Origin: Nectonema munidae
Taxonomy: Eukaryota; Nematomorpha; Nectonematoida; Nectonematidae
DNA: 64,000 bases
Assembly (NCBI GenBank): GCA_030549495.1
Contig: JAUIRK010000858.1
Location: forward strand, 12,501-76,500
Direction: 5' to 3'
Shown piece by piece: positions 1 through 54,535 of the stretch (position 1 is its first letter; each line of letters opens with the position of its first letter). A program made the position numbers and the translations under genes. The notes beneath the pieces were generated by a model. The model was not told where the DNA came from. It ran no database searches and saw nothing but the letters and a program-made list of their open reading frames with translations.

Positions 1-1200
1 CTCGAAAAAACTATAAAAGACACATGGGAAGCAAAACTTAAAAACTATTTGATTAATCTGTATGCAGATTCCCTATTGTTCTATGTAAAGAAAAAAATGT
101 TTTTTTGTAAAAATAATGGTAGAGATGTGGTTCCCTGTATTTGTAAATTTAATCGAAAGATGAAAATTCCAAAACAAGAATTTGTTTGGATTAAGAGTCA
201 ACGTGAAAAACAAGAAAGTATTTCTTCAATGCCAGAATTTTTTTTAGATCAATATCAAGAAAATAACTCGATAGTAAAGAACTTTTTACGGCTAAAGAAC
301 GTGTTATTAAAATATCAACTATTATAGAAAAAGATCATTTAGAAGATAACCTAATTACAGGAATTTTTGTTGAAAGCAGAAAAGATAAGACATTAACTAT
401 GTTATATAATACTGAAACGTGTACATATAAAAAAAATATATTCATAAAAGAGAATCACATGACTGTAACAGAAGAACCTAAAAAACTTTACCTAACTCAC
501 TATGCGGTTGAAAATAATTTGGAAAAAAATCACCCGAAAAATATGCTCTCGCGCCCTACTACGATGAAAGTCTTGAATTTATTGGAAGTGACACTACCAA
601 TCATATGTCTGGTTGGAGAAATGGAATGCTAAATCACGTTGAACAACTTCTTGATCGAAGACTTTTTCGTTCCTTCTGTTGCCTTCATATACTAAACTTG
701 ATGGGCTTGTCAATTTCAGACAAATGTTGGTGTGCTTCTGTTAGTAGACTTTTAAGCAAAGTAGAAACTCTTGAAAGAAAAACGAAGTTTGATTCTATTT
801 CTCTTTTAGAGCCACTTATTGAAATTGATGATCATGCTCTCACCAAAATGAGCAATGATAGCATTTTGGCTTAGAAATATTTTCAAGCCATAACAAAAGG
901 CAGGCTTGATTCTAAAAAAAAGTTTATAGGTGCAGACCGTTGTCGCACAGTAGGTGGCTGACTTGTAGCATGCTATGTCTTCTTCTGTATATGAGCTTAA
1001 ATAATCTTGAGTCTGAAGACACAAAAACCTTGAAAATGCTTGCAAACTGGATAACGCAATTATATTTATACCAATGTTCTTTGAACTTAAGGTAAAGTTA
1101 AAAATATTTTAAAGCATTACCTAAAAATTCAATCATGGTGGGCTCATGCAGAAAACGTGCTCGTTTCTTTTTCCACATGACTAAATTTCAAATGGCTTAT
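1..1200 (+). pseudogene. Relic of an uncharacterised multicopy protein family
   Basis: The plus strand has coding-like sequence broken across frames. Open stretches lie at 49-327, 399-632 and 605-874, and a readable remnant continues to about 1200. The best preserved part (about 600-1080) reads as a segment with a GWRNGMLNHVEQLLDRRL core, a Cys-Leu-His pair followed by N-L, and later a K(x)F-Q-A-I-(T/S)-(x)-G-R stretch. From memory this order (GG-cored segment, CLLH-N-E-L-like motif, QAI-G-like motif, then a W/F-rich region) resembles large uncharacterised proteins that occur in many copies in arthropod and other invertebrate genomes, presumably transposon-borne. No function is assigned. Several stops and frame changes show it is dead, and the left end is cut by the window edge. 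The family match is recollection and needs a protein search. Confidence 0.45.
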
Positions 1201-2311
1201 GTGTTGTATTTAGTGAAATCAAATGATTAAATTTTGGTTTAAAATGAAAATAAAATCTAATTTTTAAATTAAACATGATATATTCTATTTTATAAGTTCA
1301 AATACTTATTTTAAAGTTAAAAGAAAAACATTAATTATTATATTCTTTATATTTGATGTAAAAATGAGTTGATGCATTTATATTTTAAAGGATAGGAGAG
1401 GGAGGGAATTGAATATCTACAGACCTTATTATGGAAACCTATGTCACTACATAAAGTTAGGAATCAAACTTAACTTACCAAAGAGATCAAATCTTTTAGA
1501 GACATGTTGGAAATTTTGGAAATTTGGGAAGAACGTGTCATATTTTTTATTGTAACATCACTTCGGAACAAAACTGGCTTCTTAAAGACAACAGTTTTGG
1601 AATCGTTAAGTTTCTAAAAAATAAATATTGCACATTTTTTTAATTGATATTCGTAAAGCAAATAAACTGGAACGAATAAAAAGAGTTAATTTCTTTGAAA
1701 ACCTTGTCTGATCAGTCATGATGAAACAGCAGAAAAAATGTTACATGCTAACTAAAAGTGACATAAATCTTCTTGTAAAGAAAAAGAAGAAGAGTTTATT
1801 TCGCCAATAAAGAAAAAGAGACATGTACTATGACGAAAAACGGAAACAACAAAACAATAACAAAAAAGATACACGCAGCGTGGATAACCAAAAGGCCATA
1901 ACGCCGCTTGTATGATAAACCATGAAAGCAAGATGTGATTTAAGACGGAAAGGAACATGATGTATAGGCGGATTTGTGGATATACAAATGTTAAATCTAG
2001 TCATGAGTATTGTAGCAATAGAGTATTTTTTTTTATCAATTTTATATCGAATGAGGAAATCCCGTAGTAGCCTGAGCACTTATTATTTTTGAGCGAATCA
2101 ATAACAACAAGTACATCCTTCAAGCTTATATAATGGAAAGTGAAAAATAATTGAACGGGGCGAAGGTAAGATAAGTAATCATTGCTTGAAAGTGTAGAGT
2201 TACAGCAGAGATTGAAATGGATGTTGAAGCAATTTGCTATATCAGTATCATTCGACAGAAAAGAAACATGGTGATAAATTGAGTAGATTGGATGAACGGG
2301 TGATTTGATAC
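1201..2311. other. Unassigned AT-rich sequence left of the large gene's last traced exons
   Basis: AT-rich DNA with only short chance open frames, such as minus-strand 1752-1958 and 1828-2079, which have no family pattern. I see no repeat unit, RNA gene or convincing splice-flanked exon. It could be intron or 3' UTR of the large minus-strand gene, whose end I could not find. Confidence 0.4.
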
Positions 2312-2373
2312 AAGATTGATCGATCCCATGATAACTGACTCATCAAGATCAAATGACCTTCCATCCATAAGTC
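2312..2373 (-). CDS. Possible exon 19 of the EAR-repeat gene
   Basis: After a pyrimidine tract and CGACAGAG, the minus strand opens in phase 0, which is the phase left by the exon ending at 2696. It reads DLWMEGHLILMSQLSWDRSIL before a GTATCA donor-like site. The first ten residues align with the DLFIKGRLFI segment in exon 17 (position 3611-2896), which is the reason for calling it. A second acceptor two bases upstream would give another open frame, so the boundaries are unsure. Confidence 0.33.
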
Positions 2374-2695
2374 CTCTGTCGACAAATATTTAGGTTGTTG
2401 GGATAACCTAAAGTTTCCAACTAAATATAATCAATATATTATTTTGAAAACTTTTTCCAAATGACCACGTTTCATCTGATAATAATTATTTTAAAATATC
2501 GATAAGTTTTTATTTAGAAACCTTCTCTCAAAAGATTGCTCAATTATTTAAATTTAAATTAGCATCATCTAGCCAGTAGGTCGTTTCAAATTTCATTTTG
2601 CATTTATTATCGTTTTGTAAATTTTGATAAATATGTTCGAAGCTAAGGAAATCATAAATTATTGTATTGAATTAAAGGAACGTTTCAAAACTTAC

Positions 2696-44488
<41,793 letters not shown>

Positions 44489-44619
44489 TCTTAAAAAGAA
44501 AAGGACAGCATCAATATTGTTATAAAACAGTGTCAGTGATAAACAAAAAATGAAAGTAAGAGAGAGACGGTAGGGGAGGAGGTGTCTAAAAAGTAACAAA
44601 ATTTTTTTGGCAGCCATAT

Positions 44620-46849
44620 AAAAACAACATATGTAAATTTCTTAATTAGAGATTTTCTTAATGAAAATATTTTTTCATTTTAAAAAGTATTAATTTAATA
44701 TAAACGATATGTAAAATTAATTTAAAAAAATCAGAAAGATTGTTTAGTTCAAAAGGCGAATAGTTTTTCATCGATTTATTTGTGAAATTAACTCCAAAAT
44801 TAGGGAAAATAAATTTTTTGATAAACGCTTCAAAATGGTATCATCATTTTTTCATTCACAATATTTTATTAAAAAATTAGTGTAAAATTTTACTTAAAAA
44901 GTGGAAGAAACTGAATTTAAAAGGTAGCATAGCGAGGTAAATAAGTGTAAAATTTATAAACAAAAAATATTCCGAAATGATGCATAGTATTAAAATTTAT
45001 TTGTTATTCCTTAAAATGAATAATTAAATAGAATTACTTGCTATTCACTATCAATTCCAAAGTAGCTGCACTTTCAAGAATCAGGAATAGTTGTGTGTTG
45101 ATAGGAAGGCAAAAAGTTTGGTAAATAAGAATGGAAGGAAGTCGTGTCAAATAGCCTTCAGTGGAATAAACTTGAATATACTTTAAAAAGAGCTGTGAGG
45201 TATAATTTCGAAATTTGCTTACTACTAGTGGTGCCTGAATGTCATCATTAAGTTATAATTTACATTACAGTTCAGTGCAGATGTAAACACAATCCAACTA
45301 TATAAAGCACACTGCAGGCTTTTGATACTTCACTTGCTGGCCAAGAGAAACAATTTTATTGGAATACATAGCAGTTCCGCTTAATTCTGAAAAAAATAAA
45401 TCCTCATAGACATTCATTTACCAATCATATTAATATCACTTTTCACCCCCGGATAATAAACCCCTTTTATAGAACAAAGTTATTTATTTTTATATGTATT
45501 TAACTTGTAAATTTGATATTTATAGTTTTGCAATTCTATTTTAAGTCAGCTTGCTCATATCTAGCGCATTTTAGTTGAGTTAACAACGGGGGATGAACTT
45601 ACAAATCAAATGAGTTGTTTGAATATTTAGATCAGTTGCGCCAACTAATGCATTATAGATAAGAGATTCCTATTTTAGTCAAATCAAATCGGAAAATTTT
45701 TTAAATCTCTCACAATTTCCTTCACTTAAGATAAATGAACTTCCCAAGGTATTTAGCTCTGCATTCCATTTGATGAATATAAAGTGTGCAATAACGTTTT
45801 GTGCTAAGCTTTTGTAATAAAAGTTACTCAGTGTTTGATTTATTACCGCCGTAGTACACCTGAATCTTGCGATTGTTATTTTAATAAAATAAAGTTTGCA
45901 CACTGTGTTTATTCAAAAGAGATGAAAAATCGATTTGTTATGATCCCTCGTTACAGTGGATTAAAACGAAGTTCGTGGAGTGTCCAACGCTGCCTTCTCA
46001 TCAAGTTTGATTAAACATGAAATTATACTAAATTCTGTGCAACCAATATATCCCAACAGTAGCCCACTTTATTTCAAAAATTTGGCTGAAAATAAATTTC
46101 AATTGATCTCTAAAAGTTATATTTTAGAGTGTTTAAAAAGTTCATATTAGTATTTGGAGCGGTTTTGTTAGCAATGACTATAATGCCATTTTTAAATACA
46201 TTTTCAAAAATCGAAACATTTTAACTTTATTTGGCTACCACATAAGTTAACTGCAATAAATTTAAAGTTAAGTACATTTGGTTAAAGTTCTTCCTTGTTT
46301 TTTGCTAAAATGACTTTTACCCGTTAAAACTGTAAAGAGATGAAATGGAAAAGTATTAATGAATAAGCCCAAAGAAATATACTACATTATAATTTTTCAT
46401 ATAGAAATCGAGTATAATGAATTCGATGCAGTTCTAAATAAAACTGCTTTGAGATTCAATCTACTATATGCTTGATTATAAAATATGTTAAGACTTAACC
46501 TACACTGACCACATCTCTACGCGTTTTCGAATGTGCCTTACATAATTCTAACAATGAAGCAAGCAAAAACCTTTGCAAACAATTTCTGGCTGATTCTAAA
46601 TAAGGTTCTATGTTTGCCGGTTTGTAAGCCAAACACCACAGAAGTGGATACTAAAATGTTAAAAGACCAAATGTTTACAACTTGTAGGTTGTGTTATAAA
46701 ATTGTGGGACAAAATAATGAAAAATATTTACGTAAAAACGATGACAAAATTCTGCTGGTATTTATTAAAGATATTTTGTGAGTTGAATAATTATTTAGTT
46801 AGACAGTTAGGTTAATTTAAAAGAGTTGCAAAAAATTAGCTCGTAACGC
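44620..46849. other. Presumed upstream region of the EAR-repeat gene
   Basis: AT-rich DNA. No clear TATA-initiator pair could be chosen. Short frames at minus 45679-45903 and plus 46533-46781 show no family pattern. A promoter for the minus-strand gene is expected here by position only. Confidence 0.35.
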
Positions 46850-47420
46850 GAGATCTTCTTGGGTTTGGGTTTTCTAATGAAAGATTCCTGCTTTTTTCTT
46901 CCAGTTGCTAATATTTGGAAAAGTTTAGCATATATATTTAAAACACTCTCCACTGTTGTCAGGAGCTTTGGTAAATTGTTTCATAATACCGAGTTATATG
47001 TTCAGAGCAGGAAGAACAATATTTTTCTGTCAACTTTTGGATTTCTTGTGATATTTTTGTCACCGGGCGTTAAAGTATATCTTAGTTCTGATCTGCTGTA
47101 TAGCTCTACTGTCCCAGTAGCAGAGAAAACAGGGATATTTTGTGTATCCTCCTTCATTTCCTAATAGAAAATTCGCCATTTTTATTTCTACACAAATAAT
47201 AAGCATATCGCATCTTATCCAAAATAGTCTCAATGCTTTCATTTTTTCCTTTTTATTTTTACAGAAAGTCTGATTGAAACTGAACTATACTTGTTTTCGT
47301 TATGATGCACACATTTCACGATTCTTTTAGAACTATCAATAAAAAGTTCCAATCTTTAGTTGCTGGTAGCCACATTGAAAAAAAGTCTTACAACATTGCA
47401 AAAAAGAAGGTTGCGACATG
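46850..47420 (-). pseudogene. Relic of a second uncharacterised multicopy protein family
   Basis: On the minus strand, about 47345-47245 reads FIDSSKRIVKCVHHNENKYS. A second frame (47242-47060) has CVEIKMANFLLGNEGGYTKY and then PCFLCYWDSRA, followed by LPAL-xI-LGIMKQFTKAxDxxGECFxYI in another frame. From memory the order SSKR..LK.VLLHNGN, VDLKMVNFLLGQQGGYTKYPCFLCLWDSR and HIKLGLMKQFVKALD belongs to a large multicopy family of unknown role in arthropods and cnidarians. The C-F-L-C pair may bind metal. Several frame changes show it is dead. The identification rests on recollection. Confidence 0.55.
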
Positions 47421-47429
47421 AATGAAAGT

Positions 47430-48549
47430 ATTTCGAAGTCGTACTTCTATGTTACTATAAAAAGGACGTTTGTGTCAGGTTTTAAAAGTAATTTTTCCAG
47501 AAGTCTAGGAGCTTTCAGTAGCTGTTTTCACAAATTGGCGTCAATGACCAGGATCGGAGAACGAAATTTTGCGATTTTGCTGCTACGAGTTTTTTTATAA
47601 AAAAAATTTCATTGAATTAGAGTAGACATATGTAATATTAATAATTGTCAAAAATAAATCATGAAATATTTTTTAATTTTCCAGGATCATTTCTTCAAAT
47701 TCCGAATTTTAACTTTTCCGATCAAATCTTACTCAAAAACTAAATTTTATTTTTTTCTAATTTTTTTATGAGAGAATGTAGAATCGTTTATATTTTATTA
47801 TTATTTTTTTTTATTTTAAAAATATTCAGTTTTGTTATGTTTTTTTAATGTTCACTTTTTGCCGATAAAAAATGACGTCAATTTTACCCCATTAAAATTT
47901 TGATCGAATTTTGCCTAAAATTAGAAGCTTAAAATGAAAATAACTTCCTCTTTTATTTTTTTGCTCATCTCTTTCTAAACAAAAAAATTTGGAAAACTAA
48001 ATTTTCTTTTAATGCATAAAATTTTCGGCAAAAAGGCTAAACTAGATCACTTTGACAAATTTTTGATTTTTTTAGATTTGATTAAAAATATTTAAAAAAA
48101 ATTATTTTATTCAAAAATAAGTTACATATTCGTGGTCTAAATATATGATAATATAAATAAATGTTGAAAATTTTTTTTAATTATTTTATGAATTTTTAGG
48201 ATTGACATTTCTTTTTACCTACAATGGCACAAATCTGAATTTGGACATTTTGATTGTCTAATATTTAGAAAATAATACATTTATGTTTCTAATTTTTGCA
48301 CTAAGAGATGTATAGTAAATTAAATTTTAACATTAATTAAAATTTTTGAAAAAATTTCTTTAGTTTTTTATTTCTCATTTCACCTGCAAAAAAATTAATT
48401 TTAATAGAATACCATAAATATCCATTGTAGGAAGCAAAAAAAATTGTAATATATAGTTGTCTCCCGTTACTTTTAGAATAGAATGTTAAACATTTTCTCT
48501 CTTAACATTTTTATCAAATCACGCATATAAGAATCATAAATTAACGGGG
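47430..48549. other. AT-rich intergenic DNA, nothing recognised
   Basis: Long A and T runs and short chance frames only. Confidence 0.4.
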
Positions 48550-48554
48550 GCCAA

Positions 48555-49056
48555 CGATTTTTTTAAAAAATTTTTCTTCTCAGAGGGGTTTTTTTGGTAT
48601 TTTATTTAAAATAAATTTTTTTAAACGTTCCCTATGGGGGGGAAAAAAAAAACTCCTTTTTTTTTAGATTTATTAAATAAGTATGTTTGGGGGGATTTTT
48701 TCATCTTTTTTTTTTTTTATTCACTCTTTTTCCCCCCTCCCCCCTTTTTTCCACACTTTTTTTTTTTTTTATTTTTTTTCCCCTTCCCCCAAAAAAAATT
48801 TCAAAAAAAAAAAAATAAGTAAAAAAAAAAAGTTATATTTTTTGTTTTTTGGGTATTACTTTTTTAATATATTTTATATATATCTAAAATCTAAAAATAA
48901 AAAAAAAAAAAAAAGAAATTTGTTTCTTTTTTCTTTTTCATTATTCAAACACCCACCAAACAACAAATAAAAAAAAGAAATGGAATGGGAAGGGGGGGGA
49001 TAATAAAAATTTAGTTTTTTTCTTTCTTTTTATAATTAGTTTTTATTTATTTTTAT

Positions 49057-49091
<35 letters not shown>
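48555..49091. other. Second homopolymer-damaged stretch
   Basis: Runs of T, C, A and G of 5-30 bases, such as CCCCCCTCCCCCC and (T)30 near 49060, resemble the block at 40.6-42.05 kb. Frames through it are Phe- and Lys-rich and meaningless. Probably unreliable consensus. Confidence 0.6.
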
Positions 49092-49093
<2 letters not shown>

Positions 49094-49859
49094 TTCAGCA
49101 TACTAATTTAAAATAAAAATATTTAATTAAAAAAATATGAGGACGAACCAAAGTGAAAAAGGACGAATTCAATGTGAAAATGATAAATGAGGAGTTTGGG
49201 AAAGCCCCGGCGGCACATTTTTCGTGGCTATGCTGACTCTGGGTGCTTCTGTTATGCCCAGAATTTTATTGAGGCCAAAAGAGTTATGTACTGAGAGTGA
49301 CCTCAATGCCGAAGTCTATATCTATGCTTTCTACGTTACATATAATACATTTCAATGTTTCTTTTTGCCTACAGTGGTCTTGCCAGTTTACATCCCAAAT
49401 ATATATATATATAAAGCAAATTTCTATACTTGTGAGTATTAAGCTCCCATAGGTCATAACAACACAAACTTAATTTTATTCCCAATTTTGGATATCATTT
49501 TTTTGTATTTTATTCCAACTTTTCACTTTAAAATCAATATTTATTTTGCATTATTATCGCAACTCCTTTTTTAATAGCAAATTAGTTTTCTTAACTTTCC
49601 ATCCATATTTCCCTTTGAAATATAATCACAATAGATTTGAGCTGAAGGAAATGAAGTAGGTACAACAACTCACAACATAATTGATTTTTGCATATATATT
49701 TGTATCTTATTGTTTCATCACTCTGAGCTTTACAATGATTCATTTGATTGATTTTTGCATTATATTTTTAGAATATTTATTGATATAGTCTACTTAGTTT
49801 TTGAATAAAAAAGGATTTGAGGCAAAAGTTGTTATACAAAATTTTTGATATACTAAAAA

Positions 49860-50720
49860 ATGGACATCGCTAACTTCATATGCACGTGTATGCTTGTTCT
49901 CAATATCATCTTAAATTTTGTCATTAGTGGATTGCCTCTCTGCTTCAAAAGTCTTCGAAATCCTTTTTGCTTTCTCCTTACCCAATACTTTTTGTTCAAT
50001 TTTCTATCATTTTCGTTGTCCCTACTTTGTTTTTACACGAAAATTCCTTTGAAGAATATAAACAACTTTCTCTGCATTGGATGCTACTTTGGTGATCAAA
50101 TATTGACCACGATGAAACTTTACGTCATCCAAGCTATTTCAATCGGTAACTTCATTATTAGTTTAAAACCTCTCCTATTCCCCCGTGTTTACAGGTGGAA
50201 AGTCATGCTTAATCAAATGGCGTTGAATATACTTGTCAATGTATTTCTTTGGTTCATACCAATGATATTCTTCGGCAAATCAGTATTCGATTCCTATAAT
50301 GAAAATCAATGCTCCAATCCTTACCGTAAAAGAAGGTTGGCTTTATTCAGATCAATCCTTCACTATTTCGTTCCGATTCTTGTCTTCGCCATTTTCAACT
50401 TCCTATCAATTAGAATAATTTTACACAATCGCAAAAATCGTTCAGGAAAAACGAGTAATTTTGAGAAAAAGCGTCTACTTCGAAGATTTGGCATAGAAAT
50501 TTGCTTAATGCTCTCCGTTGCCTTTTGCTACTTCCCGTATCTCGTGATATACACCCTCTTGTACTTTGACATTCAAATGGTTGGGACTGTGAACACATCC
50601 ATTACTTTGATCGAGAATTCGGCTTTCTTATTCTCAACAATTTTTCTCTTCCTCTCCTATGAAAAATACACTAAGTGCTTCTTAAAGATGAAAGGCCAGC
50701 AACTACACATCAGTAAATAA
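49860..50720 (+). CDS. Seven-helix receptor-like protein (orphan GPCR candidate), single exon
   Basis: An intact 286-residue frame with seven hydrophobic segments at about residues 5-26, 36-58, 77-101, 119-138, 163-186, 211-234 and 245-266. Class A-like hints: Cys near the start of helix 3 (72/75) paired with Cys151 in the second outer loop; SLKPLLFPRVYRW after helix 3, recalling the DRY-x5-P stretch but without DRY; Pro172 in helix 5; a basic third inner loop; and C-Y-F-P (223-226) in helix 6, like CWxP. Helix 7 lacks NPxxY (it has FLFLSYEKY). At 286 residues it is short for the class. It would be a membrane receptor or a degenerate chemoreceptor-like protein. The ligand is unknown. The start is the first Met of the frame. 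A polyadenylation signal overlaps the stop. Confidence 0.75.
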   Translation: MDIANFICTCMLVLNIILNFVISGLPLCFKSLRNPFCFLLTQYFLFNFLSFSLSLLCFYTKIPLKNINNFLCIGCYFGDQILTTMKLYVIQAISIGNFIISLKPLLFPRVYRWKVMLNQMALNILVNVFLWFIPMIFFGKSVFDSYNENQCSNPYRKRRLALFRSILHYFVPILVFAIFNFLSIRIILHNRKNRSGKTSNFEKKRLLRRFGIEICLMLSVAFCYFPYLVIYTLLYFDIQMVGTVNTSITLIENSAFLFSTIFLFLSYEKYTKCFLKMKGQQLHISK

Positions 50721-50723
50721 AGC
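50717..50723 (+). promoter_or_regulatory. Poly(A) signal overlapping the receptor stop codon
   Basis: AGTAAATAAAG places AATAAA across the stop. A second, better placed ATTAATAAA lies at 50841-50849, so the 3' UTR is probably about 150 nt. Confidence 0.45.
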
Positions 50724-50859
50724 TTTACTCAACACCAAACTTTTGTTCAATCTTATTTTTACTAAATTCTAACACTGTTTCATTGTTTGTCCTCTTTCTT
50801 ATTTTCACTCCTTTTCCTATTTTTATCACCAAAAATGTTTGATTAATAAAGTTTGTTTA

Positions 50860-53800
50860 TCCGATTTATTGTTTTTAAATCAACTCACAAAATGTATTTT
50901 TAGAATTTGATGTTATGCAAAAATTGAATTTTTGGTGTGTATTAACGGAAGTTATCAAACAAATGAAGTTCATATCCCGATTCAAATAATTTTAAAGGCA
51001 TCATTGAGGAAGAGGAAGAACCTTATTATTAGAAATGTGCATTATTAACAAATAAATCACAAACAATATTAATAATAATAATATTGACCTTCATTCAAAT
51101 AAAATAATCTTTCAAACTTTAAACTTTTCTTTCCGTGAGACGCCAAAGGAAGCCTTACTTGAGTTCCAAAATCTTTACAAAATGGGCATACAGCACAAAT
51201 TATAATTCCACAAATTTAAAACTGTTAGTTTCCAAAGGTTTATAAAAACCGCAAAATTATCTAACTCAAGTTTTACAACATGAATGCTTCTTGATTTTTA
51301 AGCAGGGTTACGAAGTAGCTAGAAAAAAACTCTGACTTTAATAAAATTAATTTATCTTCATTTATATCATACTCTAACAAAACTTCCTACTTTTGTTATA
51401 GCATTTTCTAAAGTAAAAATATTCAAAGAAAGAGTTATTAGAAATCATAACAAAACAAAGAAAACAGTTCATTAATTTTAAATGTATACTAACTCCAATG
51501 AGCTCTCAAATCGTTCCCAGTCCTAATCTAAATCCACAACTCCGACTTTGCAACTTTGGTTTGCAGGCATTGGACAAAAGATCACCAATCAAATATCTTG
51601 GGCATTTAAGAATAACAAGTAAGCAGTTTAAGGTATTATAGCTCTTAACAGCAGCAGATATGCCGATGTACAAAGGCGCCAAAATAGAAGTCACGGGACA
51701 TGAAAACCTTCATTTTGCATCGTTTTAACTTTTCATTAGTTTTACTATATGATTTCATTAAACATCATACTTTTCATACAAGCGGTCATTTCTGAATTTT
51801 TTTGCAGTGCTTACCTTAATGTTTGATGTTGAAATAATTATATTTCCCATTTTTATATTTATTTTAAATTAAAGGTTAAAATTTTTACTGGAAATCCCTT
51901 CTAATCGAATGAAATTCACTGAAAGTATTATTTAATATTTCCAATAAATTAATAAAAAAATTTTTTATTGATAGTTTTACATATGAAAAAAAATCTTTTT
52001 TATTTTATTTGTAAATCAAAGCAATCTTACTACAACTTCCCATATCTGCTAGTAATTTTTAAGATTGCTATTAAGATAGTGTTAGGATAATTATGTGTTA
52101 CATTCTACTCAATAAATTGTGTTTTCTCCGACTCATTCTCCTGTTTTAATAATGAACAAGTAACATATAGGGCAAATATATGTCAAAAATATATTTTAAT
52201 TTTTACTGAAAAAATTCAGTTACCTCACACTAACGAACTAATTCGTCCTGGACGAAATTTGTTAAGTGAAAATTTCGTAAAGCGATGAAAAATTGCTTGT
52301 CCAATCGAAAACTCGTACTCTTAGAAATAACAGTTTACTAATTTATATTAAATATTAAAGAATAAGGATAATTAAATATCAAATATTTGATTAAAAAATA
52401 TTTTTTTCACACATTTATCTTTTATTAGAAAACTATCTATATTTATCTGTTTGAGAAATTTCCACTCCAACTCACATTTAATTTGACCGTAAGTATAGCA
52501 TATGCTTTTGAAATATTTTCGGCAACTATTGAACTTCGTTCTAAGTTAGCGTTCTAAGTTAGCACCTTGATCTTTGAAACTGTTAATTGCTTTAATTAGT
52601 TTATCATAAAATATTTTTTAAACTCTAATTTTTAATTTATTTTCCTCTTTTTGATTTTTGGATTATTTTTTGTTAAAAAAATAAATCGTAGAACTGAGGT
52701 TTCGTAAAAGGATTACAAAATTTTTACTAAACATAAACTTTCATTACCATCTAAAAAAGATATAAGTATAGTTATATTACTATTTGAAATAATGATTTAC
52801 TATTTCTATACTTAAAAATACCACCAAAAATGGGAAATAAATTGTAATTTAAATTTTCGAATAGTATTTTCAAAACATCTTAATTTTTTTTACCTTTTTT
52901 CAACTTTTGCTAAATTTTAAATTGTTTGATTAATCCATATTACAATAATCATGAATTAATTTTTATTAGATTTTTGTATTTAGATGGCGTTAATATGCAT
53001 TTTGGTAATTCTGCAAAAAAATAAATTTATATATAAAAAATTATTGAATAAAAATTAAAAAATAGATCTTTTTAATTTTTTTTAATTTTGGCTTTTATTC
53101 AAATATTAAAATACGAAAGTTCTTTTTAAAGACCAGAAGCTTGCGTCAAAATAAAGCTTTTCACATCTAAAGCTTTTTCATCCAAAGTGTAATAATCTAA
53201 ATCTTTTTCATTTTATTATTTGTTATTCGACATAAGAAGGCTTGAACATAGAAAAAATTAATTTGTTCAATGAAACTACTTAAAGGACTGTAAAATTAAC
53301 CTCTCTAAGCCCAGAATCTAATAAAATACACTACTTACTATTTATTTATTTTAAAATGTACATAAAAACCGTAAAAAAATTTTTTGCTAATATTGAAAAA
53401 CTTTGATGTAGTAAAAATAGGGTAGTAAATTTACATAAATATCATTAATTGTACTATATCATCAAATAGTAAAATTACGCATAGTACTTCTTCTTTTAAC
53501 ACTTTATATATTAGCAACACTTTATAGATTAGCAGATACTATATTTTTATCACGGGTTTAGTTCAGTTGGAAACAAAAAAATTATATAATTTGAATTCTT
53601 TCACTTCAGATTTATATTTTGCATATATTAGAGAAAAATGGGTTATGAATGAACTTATCTACTTTAACATAGTACGGAAAAAGTTTTTTAATAAAGTTTC
53701 ACTTTATCTATAATCTAAAATGCGTTAGTCACTTTAAAAAAATTTTAAGAATATGGTTTATGGTTACAGTACAAGCGAATTACAGGGAACGTGGTTAAAA

Positions 53801-54535
53801 CTGTAGATGCTCCACTTATTTGGGAAAACAAGATAGAAAATATACGTTGCTTTGGAAATAAGCTTTATATACGTACACAATGTGTTCGCGAAGGCTTGTT
53901 ATCGGATTGTTGAAATGATTTACTTTGATCTTTGTCATATAAGACTTATTCTTGTATCCATTGTGAGGAGTTTTGCTTCTGATTCGAGATCTACTTCCAG
54001 GTCCTGCTTCTCGTCACTCCCTTCTTTCATTTGGTCTAGCTCAAGGATGGTTTAATCTTTTTGAAAGCTACGTACTCTTACATAAGCGGTCGTTAACTTG
54101 CGGGTCACGACGTCCTTGCGGGTAGTTTAAATGTTTCACTGGAGCCTTGATAAATTTTAGAGTTATAAAAGAAATGGAAGAATCGTATCTCTAAATTTAT
54201 TGATAAGTTTGCTGACTAAAGTATGCATGATAAAAGTAAAGCGTTTTTGGTGTTTTTTTTAGTTTTGTATATGCTTTTTATATTTGTTTACGCAATATTT
54301 TCTAATGAAGCTCATGTTATATTCATAACTTTTAGATATTATAATACACATGAGTACATATCGATTTGGATATATAGATGCAGATAGCAGTTTCACACAT
54401 AACAATATTATATACAATACATATGCAAATATAAACATAGTTTCAAATCAAAATGAAACAAAGCATGGTTCACATGTTAATGCTGGTATCGAATTTAATT
54501 GACATTGGAAGAGCATGATGTTCTTTTTAAGCATA
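50860..54535. other. AT-rich intergenic DNA, nothing recognised
   Basis: No frame has a family pattern. Two slightly less AT-rich spots (51480-51720 and 53850-54130) have short open frames on both strands but no motif. Confidence 0.4.

Noticed and set aside
44489-44617. Upstream Met (44617) as start of the EAR-repeat gene
   Set aside because: The extension adds a second long hydrophobic stretch and the acceptor-like tract before 44488 fits a 5' UTR intron better. Not excluded.
46533-46781. Plus-strand 82-codon frame with C-x2-C
   Set aside because: No second metal-binding pair, no neighbouring coding sequence and no known family pattern.
48634-48970. Plus-strand frames of 62 and 95 codons
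   Set aside because: They run through homopolymer-damaged sequence and are low-complexity.
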